Assembly: GCA_964035575.1 (NCBI GenBank)
Contig: OZ037922.1
Location: 1-64,000, forward strand
Length of the DNA: 64,000 nucleotides
From: Rhynchopus sp. YZ270_cl-10
Taxonomy: Eukaryota > Euglenozoa > Diplonemea > Diplonemida > Diplonemidae
Reading direction: 5' to 3'
The translations under genes were made by a program, and so were the position numbers. Below are positions 20,481 through 30,225 of this stretch, one piece after another. Each line of letters begins with the position of its first letter. Positions within the stretch are counted from its first letter, which is position 1. A model generated the notes under the pieces. The model worked only from the letters and a program-made list of their open reading frames with translations. It was not told where the DNA came from and did no database searches.

Positions 20481-20582
20481 GATAATCCGGATCCTTTTGT
20501 TCACGCAACAACGATGGAAAATGTGATGGTTGCTAGTACACACAAGTACCCCACCTTGATTCTTTGATTTAAGTTAATATGA

Positions 20583-20655
20583 GCCTCCCTAGCTCAGTCG
20601 GTAGAGCGCAAGGCCCTTAACCTTGTGGTCGCGGGTTCGAGCCCCGCGGGAGGTG
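20583..20655 (+). tRNA. tRNA-Lys(CTT) copy 1
   Basis: Acceptor GCCTCCC/GGGAGGT, G73. Anticodon arm CAAGG-CCCTTAA-CCTTG reads CTT with C32 and C33. Identical to the copy at 30226-30298. Confidence 0.95.
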
Positions 20656-20875
20656 CTTTTTGTATTGATACCTGAATTTTTCTGGAATTTTTTTAATTTG
20701 TTGGAAAACATGGTGTGTCGGCCGTCGTGCAATGAGCTCACCATCGCGCGAAATCGTGCCCAAAAAAATTTTTTGGTGGTCACAATTGTGATGATTTTTG
20801 GTGACCACACAAGTGATCACTAACGTGTCGTTAAACAAAGTACAAGCTTCGTCCTAAGTACTGACAGGTAATTAA

Positions 20876-20957
20876 GCGGACGTACCCAAGTGGTTACGGG
20901 GCTCGCCTGCTAAGCGAGTGTGCTCTGCATGCGCAAGTTCGAACCTTGCCGTTCGCG
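20876..20957 (+). tRNA. tRNA-Ser(GCT)
   Basis: Type II. Acceptor GCGGACG/CGTTCGC, G73. Anticodon arm CTCGC-CTGCTAA-GCGAG reads GCT. Confidence 0.95.
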
Positions 20958-21210
20958 TTTTTTATACACTGCATCGATCCCTTTTTTCATTCTGTTCTGA
21001 ACTTTTTCAAACTCAAAAAAAAAACCTGACAAAATCTGTTTTATCTTCAGGTCAACAATCTCCAAGTTAGGACAGCATTCAAGATGTTTGGTTTTTTTGG
21101 TGAGACAACCTTGGAAATCTGAAAAATAGTTTCAACATCAAGATGACACACAATGTGGATTTTTAGCTCAAAATCAAAAATAGAATCAAAAACTCAAAAA
21201 AATGAAAAAT

Positions 21211-21283
21211 CTCCTCCTGTTGGGTTCGAACCAACGACCTGCAGGTTAACAGCCTGACGCGCTACCGACTGCGCCAAGGAGGA
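21211..21283 (-). tRNA. tRNA-Asn(GTT) copy 1
   Basis: Acceptor TCCTCCT/AGGAGGA, G73. Anticodon arm TCAGG-CTGTTAA-CCTGC reads GTT (27-43 unpaired). Same sequence as 31298-31370. Confidence 0.95.
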
Positions 21284-21397
21284 TCTGATTGTTAGCGAAG
21301 ACAGCATTTACATGGGGACCTTATTCAAAACGAAAACACACACAAGGAATGATGGAAACTTATGGCCTTGGTACGAAGAGAATGCGAGAGAATTCGT

Positions 21398-21469
21398 GGC
21401 TCGGTGGTCTAGTGGCATGATTCTCGCTTAGGGTGCGAGAGGTCCGGGGTTCAATTCCCCGCCGAGCCC
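21398..21469 (+). tRNA. tRNA-Pro(AGG)
   Basis: Acceptor GGCTCGG/CCGAGCC, C73. Anticodon arm CTCGC-TTAGGGT-GCGAG reads AGG. Confidence 0.95.
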
Positions 21470-21566
21470 TTGTCTTTTTGGATTTTCATTTTTATTTATT
21501 TTTTCGTTTGAAATTCCGTGTTCCTTGCACAAAAGTACCCTTTTTGGATTGTGCCTAAGTATCACC

Positions 21567-21638
21567 TCCCCTTTAGTACAGTGGTTAGTATACCTGGCTT
21601 TCACCCAGGCGACCCGGGTTCAAACCCCGGAGGGGGAA
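21567..21638 (+). tRNA. tRNA-Glu(TTC)
   Basis: Acceptor TCCCCTT/AGGGGGA, A73. Anticodon arm CCTGG-CTTTCAC-CCAGG reads TTC. T5 follows. Confidence 0.95.
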
Positions 21639-21763
21639 TCCTTTTTAATTGCTTTCAAATTTCGGAGCTGTTTTTTGATATTTTCGCATTTCTGAATTTT
21701 CAATTTGGCAAAGTTTTGTGACAAAAGGAGGAAATCTAAAAATATTTTGGAATGAACAAAAAG

Positions 21764-21835
21764 TACTCGCGGCGGGGATCGAACCCGCAACCTCCGGCGT
21801 CGGGAACCGACGCGCTTCCATTGCGCCACGCGAGC
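21764..21835 (-). tRNA. tRNA-Arg(CCG)
   Basis: Acceptor GCTCGCG/CGCGAGT. Anticodon arm TCGGT-TCCCGAC-GCCGG (two G:U pairs) reads CCG with C33. Confidence 0.92.
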
Positions 21836-22149
21836 TTATCTTGTTTCCCAAGATCTCAGATTATGGAGAAGGTTTGGCAATGTCTAAAAAAAAGTTCAAA
21901 AATTGATAAAACAGCCAGTTGCCCTTGGTGCATGACTGGTTGTACTGTGGTGGACCCGTGCACTTTCCGTACAGTCCTAGGCCAGCAAACCCACACACGC
22001 AATGGGTATACGGGTTTGCTATGCCATCCATTGCACCTGTGCATAAGATAAGGCACATGTCCAGCATGTATTCCCCCATCGTGAAACTCCCTTGTGCACC
22101 CAACATACCACACCCCTGGCCATATTGGTAAGGCATATTAGTAAGGGTA

Positions 22150-22640
22150 CCTGGTCAGATCTGACCAGGCACCTGGTCACAGTGACTAGGTAGGTGGGCG
22201 CACAGGGGGTAAGCTAATCGGGCGCACAGGGGTATTCCTAATCGGGCGCACAGGGGGGTTGGCCCGCAAACGTGATGTCTCTGACCAGTGCACCGGCCAT
22301 ATCTTGGGAATTTTGTGAAGAAATATACATGTAAGTCAGGTTGGGTTTATGAACATGTTGTAGTCCCAACCTGACTTACATGGTTATGAAAAACCTGACT
22401 TACATGGTTATTAACCCAGGGAATTTTGTGAACAAATAAACATGTAAGTCAGGTTTTTCATAAACACGTAAGTTAACCCAAAAACATGCGGCCACCAGAG
22501 CGGCCATACTGACTTACATGTTTATGAACTGGGATTTTTGTGAACAAATAAACATGTAAGTCAGCATGGGTTTATAAACATATGAGTCAAATTTTTTTTC
22601 GATTGTGACGGAAGTTGTGACTGAACTGACTTACTATGTC
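22150..22640. repeat. Fragments of tRNA-targeting-type elements
   Basis: A perfect 20-bp palindrome (CCTGGTCAGA and its complement) lies at 22150-22169. Three GGGCGCACAGG words follow at 22195-22260. From 22325 on, E1-type words (TGACTTACATG, CATGTAAGTCAG) occur in both orientations. One E1-like end, GGCCATACTGACTTACATG, is seen near 22509. No second end or target duplication is evident, so this is a remnant outside a tRNA gene. Confidence 0.6.
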
Positions 22641-22803
22641 GAGCAAAAACCGGCATCAGACAAAAAATTTCTTTCTCCACTAAGAATCCTTACACAAGAA
22701 AGAGTACATATCATTTCCACTTTTTCGTTTTGAACGAGTTTGTGACTGACCTGAAACTGTCCGAAACCATATTGTTTTGCTTTTGTCAATCGCAAAAAGA
22801 GAG

Positions 22804-22874
22804 TGCGTAATCCGGGAATCGAACCCGGGCCGACCCCGTGGCGGGGGGCCATTCTACCACTAGACCAATTACGC
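22804..22874 (-). tRNA. tRNA-Gly(GCC)
   Basis: Acceptor GCGTAAT/ATTACGC, A73. Anticodon arm GCCCC-CCGCCAC-GGGGT reads GCC, with C32 and C33. Confidence 0.93.
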
Positions 22875-22990
22875 TACGATATTAGTCGAAATTGTGCTCG
22901 AGTTGCCGCTCGTTGCATGGTTGAAAAATATTTCACAATATCCCTCGAAATAAAACCCTTTCTGAGATCCCAATAAGTGGGAATATTCAA

Positions 22991-23062
22991 GCGGTTATGG
23001 TTTAGTGGTTAGAACACCCGTTTGTGGCACGGGAGACCCGAGTTCAATTCTCGGTAACCGCT
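22991..23062 (+). tRNA. tRNA-His(GTG)
   Basis: Acceptor GCGGTTA/TAACCGC. Anticodon arm CCCGT-TTGTGGC-ACGGG reads GTG. The base before position 1 is A, so the extra G(-1) of histidine tRNA would have to be added after transcription, as in other eukaryotes. T6 follows. Confidence 0.95.
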
Positions 23063-23150
23063 TTTTTAGCTGTACAATCAACCGTCTAAATTTTTTTTCA
23101 ACTCCAAAAATATGCAGGCCACATAAAAAATACTATTGCCTAAAGACATG

Positions 23151-23222
23151 GACCGTGTGGCTCAATGGAAGAGCGCCTGACCACGGATCAGGCGGTTGCA
23201 GGTTCGAGTCCTGCCACGGTTG
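23151..23222 (+). tRNA. tRNA-Arg(ACG)
   Basis: Acceptor GACCGTG/CACGGTT (first pair G:U). Anticodon arm CCTGA-CCACGGA-TCAGG reads ACG with C32 and C33. Confidence 0.94.
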
Positions 23223-23311
23223 CTTCTTTTTTTAGGCAATTTGAAGAATTTGAAATTATTTTCATTTTGAAATCGCCCCTCACAAAGAAAACACTTTGCA
23301 TGAAAGTAACA

Positions 23312-23383
23312 GCACTTATGGTATAACGGTTAGTATTCTCGCCTTCCAAGCGAGCGGCCCGGGTTCGACTCCCGGTAAGTGCA
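23312..23383 (+). tRNA. tRNA-Gly(TCC)
   Basis: Acceptor GCACTTA/TAAGTGC, A73. Anticodon arm CTCGC-CTTCCAA-GCGAG reads TCC with T33. T7 follows. Confidence 0.95.
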
Positions 23384-23669
23384 GTTCTTTTTTTAAAGGG
23401 GGAAGCAAAATTTTCATGTTCAGAAAATTTTTTCTGAAATGTCAGCTTTTCAAAGAATTTCCAGTTTTCAAGTTTTTCCCAAAAATTTTTCAAGGTTCTT
23501 ATGGGTGGGTTGACTACCAAAAAATCCAAAATCCCGGGGTGACCCCTTCCCACTGGACCCAATGTTTTTATCTGTTGTGACTGTAACTTGTCACTGTAAT
23601 TCATTTGACACCAACCTCTCACTTTTTTGTGTTTTCAAAAAAGTTCAAAAAAACAATGTTCAAAAAGTT

Positions 23670-23742
23670 AACCCCGTGCGGGACTCGAACCCGCAACCTT
23701 TGGATTCGAAGTCCAACGCGCTATCCATTGCGCCAACGGGGC
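23670..23742 (-). tRNA. tRNA-Arg(TCG)
   Basis: Acceptor GCCCCGT/ACGGGGT. Anticodon arm TTGGA-CTTCGAA-TCCAA reads TCG. Confidence 0.95.
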
Positions 23743-24109
23743 CTGATTTGATTTTCATCAGAAAAGAAACGAAACAATGAATGTGAGCCCTGTACAAAAA
23801 AGAATTCCCCGGCCGGGAATTGAACCCGGGTCTTCCGCGTGACAGGCGGAAATACTGGGCCATCCAGTAGCACATCGGCACTGAATACAGCACATCGGCG
23901 CAAAAAAAAGGAAGCACATCGGCGGAATAAAAGGGAAGCACATCGGCACAGCCGGGGCTTAATAGCCGTGGTTTGCCGATGTGCTTCCCTTTTTTTGCGC
24001 CGATGTGCTTCCCTTTTTTTTCGCACATATTTTGCCGATGTGCTTCCCTTTTTATGTGCCGATGTGCTTCCCTTTTTTCCATGCAATGTGCCGATGTGCT
24101 TCCCTTTTT

Positions 24110-25900
24110 TTTTGGGACACTTTTCGGTTCGAAACGAAAAAGTGCACAAAACCAAAAGGGAAGCACATCGGCAGCCACGGCTATTATGCCACGGTTGTGC
24201 CGATGTGAGGCACATCGGCAACCACGGCTATAAGGCCATGGTTGCGCCGATGTGCTTCCCTTTTGTTTTTGGACACTTTTCGGTTCGAAACGAAAAAGTG
24301 CACAAAACCAAAAGGGAAGCACATCGGCAGCCACGGCTATTATGCCACGGTTGTGCCGATGTGAGGCACATCGGCAACCACGGCTATAAGGCCATGGTTG
24401 CGCCGATGTGCTTCCCTTTTGCTTTTGGACACTTTTCGGTTCGAAACGAAAAAGTGCACAAAACCAAAAGGGAAGCACATCGGCAGCCACGGCTATTATG
24501 CCACGGTTGTGCCGATGTGAGGCACATCGGCAACCACGGCTATAAGTCCCTGCCTGCGCCGATGTGCTTCCCTTTTGTTTTTGGACACTTTTCGGTTCGA
24601 AACGAAAAAGTGCACAAAATCAAAAGGGAAGCACATCGGCAACCACGGCTATAAGGCCACGGTTGTGCCGATGTGCTTCCCTTTTGTTTTTGGACACTTT
24701 TCGGTTCAAAACGAAAAAGTGCACAAAACCAAAAGGGAAGCACATCGGCAGCCACGGCTATTATGCCACGGTTGTGCCGATGTGCTTCCCTTTTGTTTTT
24801 GGACACTTTTCGGTTCGAAACGAAAAAGTGCACAAAATCAAAAGGGAAGCACATCGGCAACCACGGCTATAAGGCCACGGTTGTGCCGATGTGCTTCCCT
24901 TTTGTTTTTGGACACTTTTCGGTTCAAAACGAAAAAGTGCACAAAACCAAAAGGGAAGCACATCGGCAGCCACGGCTATTATGCCACGGTTGTGCCGATG
25001 TGAGGCACATCGGAAACCACGGCTTTTAGGCCACGGTTGCGCCGATGTGCTTCCCTTTTGTTTTTGGACACTTTTCGGTTCGAAACGAAAAAGTGCACAA
25101 AATCAAAAGGGAAGCACATCGGCAGCCACGGCTATTATGCCACGGTTGTGCCGATGTGAGGCACATCGGCAACCACGGCTATAAGTCCCTGCCTGCGCCG
25201 ATGTGCTTCCCTTTTGTTTTTGGACACTTTTCGGTTCGAAACGAAAAAGTGCACAAAATCAAAAGGGAAGCACATCGGCAGCCACGGCTATTATGCCACG
25301 GTTGTGCCGATGTGAGGCACATCGGAAACCACGGCTTTTAGGCCACGGTTGCGCCGATGTGCTTCCCTTTTGTTTTTGGACACTTTTCGGTTCGAAACGA
25401 AAAAGTGCACAAAATCAAAAGGGAAGCACATCGGCAGCCACGGCTATTATGCCACGGTTGTGCCGATGTGAGGCACATCGGCAACCACGGCTATAAGTCC
25501 CTGCCTGCGCCGATGTGCTTCCCTTTTTTTTTGGGACACTTTTCGGTTCGAAACGAAAAAGTGCACAAAACCAAAAGGGAAGCACATCGGCAGCCACGGC
25601 TATTATGCCACGGTTGTGCCGATGTGAGGCACATCGGCAACCACGGCTATAAGGCCACGGTTGCGCCGATGTGCTTCCCTTTTGTTTTTGGACACTTTTC
25701 GGTTCGAAACGAAAAAGTGCACAAAATCAAAAGGGAAGCACATCGGCAACCACGGCTATAAGGCCACGGTTGTGCCGATGTGCTTCCCTTTTGTTTTTGG
25801 ACACTTTTCGGTTCAAAACGAAAAAGTGCACAAAACCAAAAGGGAAGCACATCGGCAGCCACGGCTATTATGCCACGGTTGTGCCGATGTGCTTCCCTTT
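24110..25900. repeat. 156/109-bp palindromic satellite
   Basis: Thirteen units, registered on the word TTTTCGGTTC at 24121, 24277, 24433, 24589, 24698, 24807, 24916, 25072, 25228, 25384, 25540, 25696 and 25805. Spacings are exactly 156 (eight times) or 109 (four times). The 47-bp difference is one small hairpin (GTGAGGCACATCGGC and neighbours) present or absent. Each unit is itself a long inverted repeat: GCCGATGTGCTTCCCTTTTG ... GACACTTTTCGGTTC, centre, GAACGAAAAAGTGC-like arm ... AAGGGAAGCACATCGGC. Open frames on both strands are products of this symmetry. Confidence 0.93.
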
Positions 25901-25939
25901 AGGTTTGTGAAGGATTATACGTGGGACGCAAAACTGCTC

Positions 25940-26017
25940 ACAAGGGGTTTGAACCTCTGACCCACAAGAAAAAGTAATGTAAGGTAACTTTGTGGTAACC
26001 ACTTGGATACTTTGTCT
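25940..26017 (-). other. tRNA-like Pol III module inside E2
   Basis: Minus strand: GACAAAGTATCCAAGTGGTTACCAC (A box) and CAGAGGTTCAAACCCC (B box). The A-box region resembles the serine tRNAs of this locus (GTATCCAAGTGGTTACGG). No anticodon arm or acceptor pairing. Confidence 0.55.
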
Positions 26018-26035
26018 CACACAAGGATTTCACGT

Positions 26036-26210
26036 ACTGGTCACCCACGCCAGTACTATCCAGGCTTACTGGTGCTTAACTTCTCAAATAGAGCGGGATG
26101 CGGTGTAATTCACTGGAGTCTGGTGAATACACCTCATCCCTCCTGATTCGAGAAGTTAAGCACCAGTAAGCCTGGATAGTACTGGCGTGGGTGACCAGCT
26201 GGTAAGTCCT
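26036..26210. pseudogene. Inverted pair of 5S rRNA relics
   Basis: 26036-26105 (minus) and 26118-26210 (plus) both carry GAGAAGTTAAGCACCAGTAAG and CTGGATAGTACTGGCGTGG. They face away from a 12-bp centre. Ends and the first 20 nt of 5S are missing or changed. They share the GTAAGCC variant, so they derive from one another. Confidence 0.75.
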
Positions 26211-26275
26211 GAAGCGACACGATGTATCCCAGTGGATACTACACAAGTGTCTCAGGGCCAGTCGGTAGTACATCG

Positions 26276-26301
26276 CATACCCCGATGCGCATCGGGGTAT
26301 G
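26276..26301. repeat. Perfect 26-bp palindrome
   Basis: CATACCCCGATGC followed at once by its reverse complement, with no loop. It stands between the 5S relics and the minisatellite of element E2. Confidence 0.85.
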
Positions 26302-26339
26302 TATTTGGTATGGCTCGTGTGGTTCTTCAGGTGTGCGGG

Positions 26340-26930
26340 ATTCAAGCAACGTTATCTCGTTCGTGTGGTGAATAAGCTGGCTGGTGGGTGCGGGTGCGCG
26401 GGAACCTGCTGGTTCTAGGTTGTGTTATCTGGTTGGTGGTTGCGCGGGTTTGCGGTCCCTAGCTGGTTCGTGTGGTTGTGCGGGTGCGCGGGGTTCAGGC
26501 AACGTTATCTGGCTGGTGTGGTCGATAAGCTGGCTGGTGGGTGCGGGTGCGCGGGACCTAGCTGGTTCTAGGTTGCGTTATCTGGCTGGTGTGGTCAAAA
26601 AGCTGGCTGGTGGGTGCGGGTGCGCGGGACCTAGCTGGTTCTAGGTTGCGTTATCTGGCTGGTGTGGTCAAAAAGCTGGCTGGTGGGTGCGGGTGCGCGG
26701 GACCTAGCTGGTTCTAGGTTGCGTTATCTGGCTGGTGGTTGTGCGGGTTTGCGGGTTGACGGGTGCGCGGGTTTGCGGTCCCTAGCTGGTTCGTGTGGTG
26801 GTGCGGGTGCGCGGGGTTCGGGCACTTTATCTGGTTCGTGTGGTCGATAAGCTGGCTGGTGGGTGCGGGTGCGCGGGAACCTGCTGGTTCTAGGTTGCGT
26901 TATTCGGTTGGTGTGGTGGTTCTACCGGAC
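26340..26930. repeat. GC-rich minisatellite of element E2
   Basis: Same word set as in E1, on the other strand: AAGCTGGCTGGTGGGTGCGG, GTGCGCGGGACCTAGCTGG, TTCTAGGTTGCGTTATCTGG, with three closely similar units in a row at 26526-26720. Short GGGTTTGCGGG runs match the octamer array at the window start. Confidence 0.85.
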
Positions 26931-27258
26931 ACAATGGCCATGATAAATTTTACCCATGACATGCCATGTACATTTTTTTCACAAAAAGTTTTTTTGTGAA
27001 GAAAAATTTTTTTACGAGCAAAAAATATTTTTTGCCTGTAAGTGACCTGGAGCCGGGAAAGTGCGCCGATGTGCTGTCATTTTTTTTCAACCCAAAACAG
27101 CAAAAAAAGGGAAGCACATCGGCGCAGCCGGGGCCTTATAGCCGTGGTTTGCCGATGTGCTTCCTTTTTTTTGCGCCGATGTGCTTCCTGTTTTTTGGAA
27201 AAAACCCTGCCGAAGTGCTGGTTTCTGTGCCGCTGTGCTACTGAGTCGCCAAATACTG

Positions 27259-28532
27259 GGCCATACTGACTTACATGGTTATGGGAAAACTTACATGTTT
27301 ATGGAAAAAACTGACTTACATGTTTATGAAAAACATGACTTACATGTTTATTAAGCCGGGGATTTTTGTGTACAAATAAACATGTAAGTCATGTTTTTCA
27401 TAACCATGTAAGTCATGTTTAGATTTTTGCCGGTTCATAACCATGTAAGTCATGTTTTTCATAAACATGTAAGTCAGTTTTTTTTTGAGGTCAGGTCGAC
27501 ATTCAATACCCGGGTCGGGAACATATTTCTGCCACTTAGCCAAAAACTGACTTGTCTCGGGGGTTGAACCCGCTACCATAAGAAAAATTTTACCTGCGTG
27601 GTAACCACTCGGCTACACTGTCTCATACTTCTCCACACAGTTTTTCTGAAGAGGTCCTGACCAATTGCGGGTTCTAGGTTACGTTATCTGACTGGTGGCT
27701 GTGCGGGTTTGCGGGTTTGCGGGTGCGCGGGTTTGCGGGTTCGAGGTTGCGTTATCTGGCTGGTGTGGTGGTGCGGGTGCGCGGGGTTCGGGCAACGTTA
27801 TCTGGTTCGTGGGTTAATAAGCTGGCTGGTGGGTGCGGGTGCGCGGGAACCTGCTGGTTCTAGGTTGCGTTATCTGGCTGGTGGTTGTGCGGGTTTGCGG
27901 GTTGACGGGTGCGCGGGTTTGCGGTCCCTAGCTGGTTCGTGTGGTTGTGCGGGTGCGCGGGGTTCGGGCAACGTTATCTGGCTGGTGTGGTTAATAAGCT
28001 GGCTGGTGGGTGCGGGTGCGCGGGAACCTGCTGGTTCTAGGTTGCGTTATCCGGTTGGTGTGGTTGTGCGGGTGCGCGGGGTTCGGGTAACGTTATCTGG
28101 TTCGTGGGTTAATAAGCTGGCTGGTGGGTGCGGGTGCGCGGGAACCTGCTGGTTCTAGGTTGCGTTATCTGGTTCGTGTGGCTGATAGGGTTCTCGGGGG
28201 TCAGTTACTTAGCTGGCTCGTGTGCTATGTTATGTGGGTGAACACCATCAGTATCCTTCCCCACGGACTAAGGGTAAAACACTTTGCACACAGACACAAA
28301 AATTTTGCCAGAGGTCTTCTCATAAGAAATTTTTCACAGGCAAAAAAAAAATTTTTTTTTTCGAACGAGCTTTTTCTGAAGAAAAATTTTTTTTGTGTAG
28401 AAAAAATTTTTTGGCCTGTAAGTGGGTCAACCTGAAAATCCATAAACATGTAAGTTTCCCACCATAAACATGTAAGTCATGTTTTTCCCAAAACATGTAA
28501 GTGGATCCCAAAACATGTAAGTCATGGTCACC
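27259..28532. mobile_element. tRNA-targeting TIR element, family E1, second copy
   Basis: 1274 bp between AAATACTG at 27251 and 28533, inverted relative to the copy at 16206-17612 and nearly identical to it outside the minisatellite, which has fewer units. Ends GGCCATACTGACTTACATG and, inward from the right, GGTGACCATGACTTACATG. The tRNA-like module is at 27554-27622 (minus), the minisatellite at 27665-28235 and the AT-rich block at 28330-28425. It is non-autonomous, with no transposase frame. Confidence 0.87.
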
Positions 28533-28657
28533 AAATACTGACCTCTATACTACCGAGGATACAATCTTCACTCTGATTTAATTTCGCGCATCAAAATGGT
28601 CTAAAATGAGCACAGAAACGACGAAAATGCACGAAAATTCGTGAACAAAAAATGAAT

Positions 28658-28739
28658 CGCAGTCGGCAGGACTTGAACCTGCGCGGGCAGAGCCCAATGG
28701 ATTTCTAGTCCACCTCCGTAACCACTTGGATACGACTGC
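28658..28739 (-). tRNA. tRNA-Ser(AGA)
   Basis: Type II. Acceptor GCAGTCG/CGACTGC, G73. Anticodon arm GTGGA-CTAGAAA-TCCAT (first pair G:U) reads AGA. Confidence 0.95.
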
Positions 28740-28816
28740 TGTAATTCTCACCGTTCTTTGTTTTTAGGCAGTCATCTGTTTGCAGAAAATAATCTGGAAC
28801 ACGAAAACGAAAAAAA

Positions 28817-28900
28817 TCCTCTCGGCCGGAATCGAACCAGCGACCGCTCGATAACCGAGTATTCTACAGTCGAGCGCTCTACCAATTGAGCTACGAGAGG
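28817..28900 (-). tRNA. tRNA-Tyr(GTA) with 11-nt intron
   Basis: Acceptor CCTCTCG/CGAGAGG, A73. Anticodon stem CTCGA/TCGAG encloses CTGTAG, an 11-nt insert (AATACTCGGTT) after position 37, then A38. Trypanosomatid tRNA-Tyr also carries an 11-nt intron at this place, and it is the only intron-bearing tRNA seen in this window. Confidence 0.95.
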
Positions 28901-29024
28901 TTCTACAACTGTCATTGTTTTCACAGAAGCCCATAAAATTTTTTGGCTCAAAAAAATTTTTTTGCCACACAAACCTGTAGAAATTTGCACCCCATGTATT
29001 TCTTAATGATACGATAATATCAAG

Positions 29025-29097
29025 GCGAGGTTGGCGCAGTCGGGAGCGCGTAGGTCCCATAATCCTAAGGTCGTCAGTTCGATCCTGGCACCTCGCA
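29025..29097 (+). tRNA. Elongator tRNA-Met(CAT)
   Basis: Acceptor GCGAGGT/ACCTCGC, normal TTCGATC T loop. Anticodon arm TAGGT-CCCATAA-TCCTA reads CAT, with C33 and a T31-T39 mismatch. Distinct from the initiator at 15679. Confidence 0.93.
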
Positions 29098-29182
29098 CTT
29101 TTTTGTGTGTCTTTTTCCTTTGTGTGGGATTTTCAGCAAAATTTCCACCTTCATGCTAAACGCATTGAAGCCCTAAATCATG

Positions 29183-29253
29183 GGCCCTATGGTGTAGCGG
29201 TAGCACTATGGATTCCAAATCCATCAACGGCGGTTCGATTCCGTCTAGGGTCA
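29183..29253 (+). tRNA. tRNA-Trp(CCA)
   Basis: Acceptor GGCCCTA/TAGGGTC (second pair G:U). Anticodon arm ATGGA-TTCCAAA-TCCAT reads CCA. T-rich tail. In kinetoplastids this tRNA is imported into mitochondria and edited at C34 to read TGA. Confidence 0.94.
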
Positions 29254-29335
29254 TTTCTTTTTTTACACACTTTCCTTTCTGTGTTGTCTTGAAAAACTTC
29301 TTCGCAGGAGAAACAGCAAAAGCATCTTAATCAGC

Positions 29336-29407
29336 GGCGATTTAGCTCAGTGGCAGAGCATTGGTCTTGTAAACCAAGGGTCGGGGGTTCGATCCCCCCA
29401 GTTGCCT
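29336..29407 (+). tRNA. tRNA-Thr(TGT)
   Basis: Acceptor GGCGATT/AGTTGCC. Anticodon arm TTGGT-CTTGTAA-ACCAA reads TGT with T33, unlike the other two threonine tRNAs here. Confidence 0.95.
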
Positions 29408-29504
29408 TTCTATTTTTTGGTGATGTGATGTGATGCGGTTGTGCTGAAGAAGCAGCAACTGAGCACTGGATGTGACAGGCAGGAACGCAGAAGGGAGATG
29501 GCCT

Positions 29505-29915
29505 GGCCGCTATACTCCAGTACAGGCCCGAGCGAGTGCTCACAGAATGGGCTCCAAAAACCAGCACAGAATGGAATGGCTGGAGACTTATAGGCTTACT
29601 GTAAGGATTTGTTAGGAGTGGAAAAAAAAACTCCTGACCCGGGTATTGAATTTTCAGATCATTTTCTCAGTCACAATGCAAGCACAGAATGGAAACGAAA
29701 AACCAGCACAGAATGGAATGGCTGGAGTCTTATAGCCGTGTTCCATTCTGTGCTTGGTTTTGGTTTCCATTCTGTGCTTGCATTGTGACTGAGAAAATGA
29801 TCCGAAAATTCAATAGCCGGGTCAGGAGTTTTTCCATCTGAATTATGGATTGCTAAGGATTTCCCAGCCATTCCATTCTGTGCTGGATTCCACCACTCTG
29901 TACTGGTGAGTCGCC
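29505..29915. mobile_element. E3-type element without clear target duplication
   Basis: Right end, read inward, GGCGACTCACCAGTACAGA; left end GGCCGCTATACTCCAGTACAGG. The inside is made of CCAGCACAGAATGGAATGG words in both orientations around a central palindrome, plus a CCTGACCCGGGTATTGAAT word shared with E3 at 33090. The flanks carry an imperfect direct repeat of about 55 bp (AAGAAGC at 29446 and 29916) and not an 8-bp one. Confidence 0.6.
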
Positions 29916-30225
29916 AAGAAGCGGCAGCTGAGCACACTGGACATGCCCAGAAAGGAGATAAGTTGTGGGGCTGAAACGTGCTATCCCCAGCAAAAGGGTC
30001 TGGCACTTTTCGCGAGTGGAAGCAGTTCACACCTGGTTGAACGCAAAACCTACACCGGTCGGTGGGAGTCCTGTGTTGGTTCGGAAAACACATATTTTCA
30101 CCCAAATTCCACTCTCAACTTGCCAACGAAACAGAACTGAGATCAAGTGGAGGAAATATTTTTTGGTTTTCATTTGCCTCAAAATCTCAGAAACCTGCAA
30201 AATCGTGAACATTCAAAAAGAAAAG

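Larger units (their letters stand above)
23858..27250. mobile_element. tRNA-targeting TIR element, family E2
   Basis: 3393 bp between AAATACTG repeats. Termini are GGCCATCCAGTAGCACATC at the left and, read inward from the right, GGCGACTCAGTAGCACAGC. The subterminal word GAAGCACATCGGC is repeated dozens of times in both orientations. Parts in order: short inverted repeats (23875-24110), a palindromic satellite (24110-25900), a tRNA-like module (25940-26017), a 5S inverted pair (26036-26210), a perfect palindrome (26276-26301), a GC-rich minisatellite (26340-26930), an AT-rich block and right-end repeats (27060-27250). No transposase frame. Confidence 0.82.
23805..28559 (-). pseudogene. tRNA-Asp(GTC) split by two transposons
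   Basis: Minus-strand gene whose 3' half is 23805-23857 and whose 5' half is 28533-28559. Three copies of AAATACTG (23850-23857, 27251-27258, 28533-28540) mark two consecutive insertions at exactly the site hit in the Asp gene at 16179. Flanks outside the tRNA differ from those of the first Asp gene, so this is a second event and not a copied locus. With this, no intact Asp gene remains in the window. Confidence 0.94.

Noticed and set aside
23858-25900. CRISPR-like array
   Set aside because: Units are contiguous palindromes without variable spacers, in a nuclear eukaryotic setting.
23660-25960. Long frames on both strands between 23.7 and 26.0 kb
   Set aside because: They follow the symmetry of the 156/109-bp palindromic satellite; both strands give the same kind of Q/K/H/R-rich repeats.
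29505-29915. 8-bp target duplication AAGAAGC(A/G)
   Set aside because: The similarity extends about 55 bp with indels at both sides, so it is an older direct repeat and not an insertion footprint.
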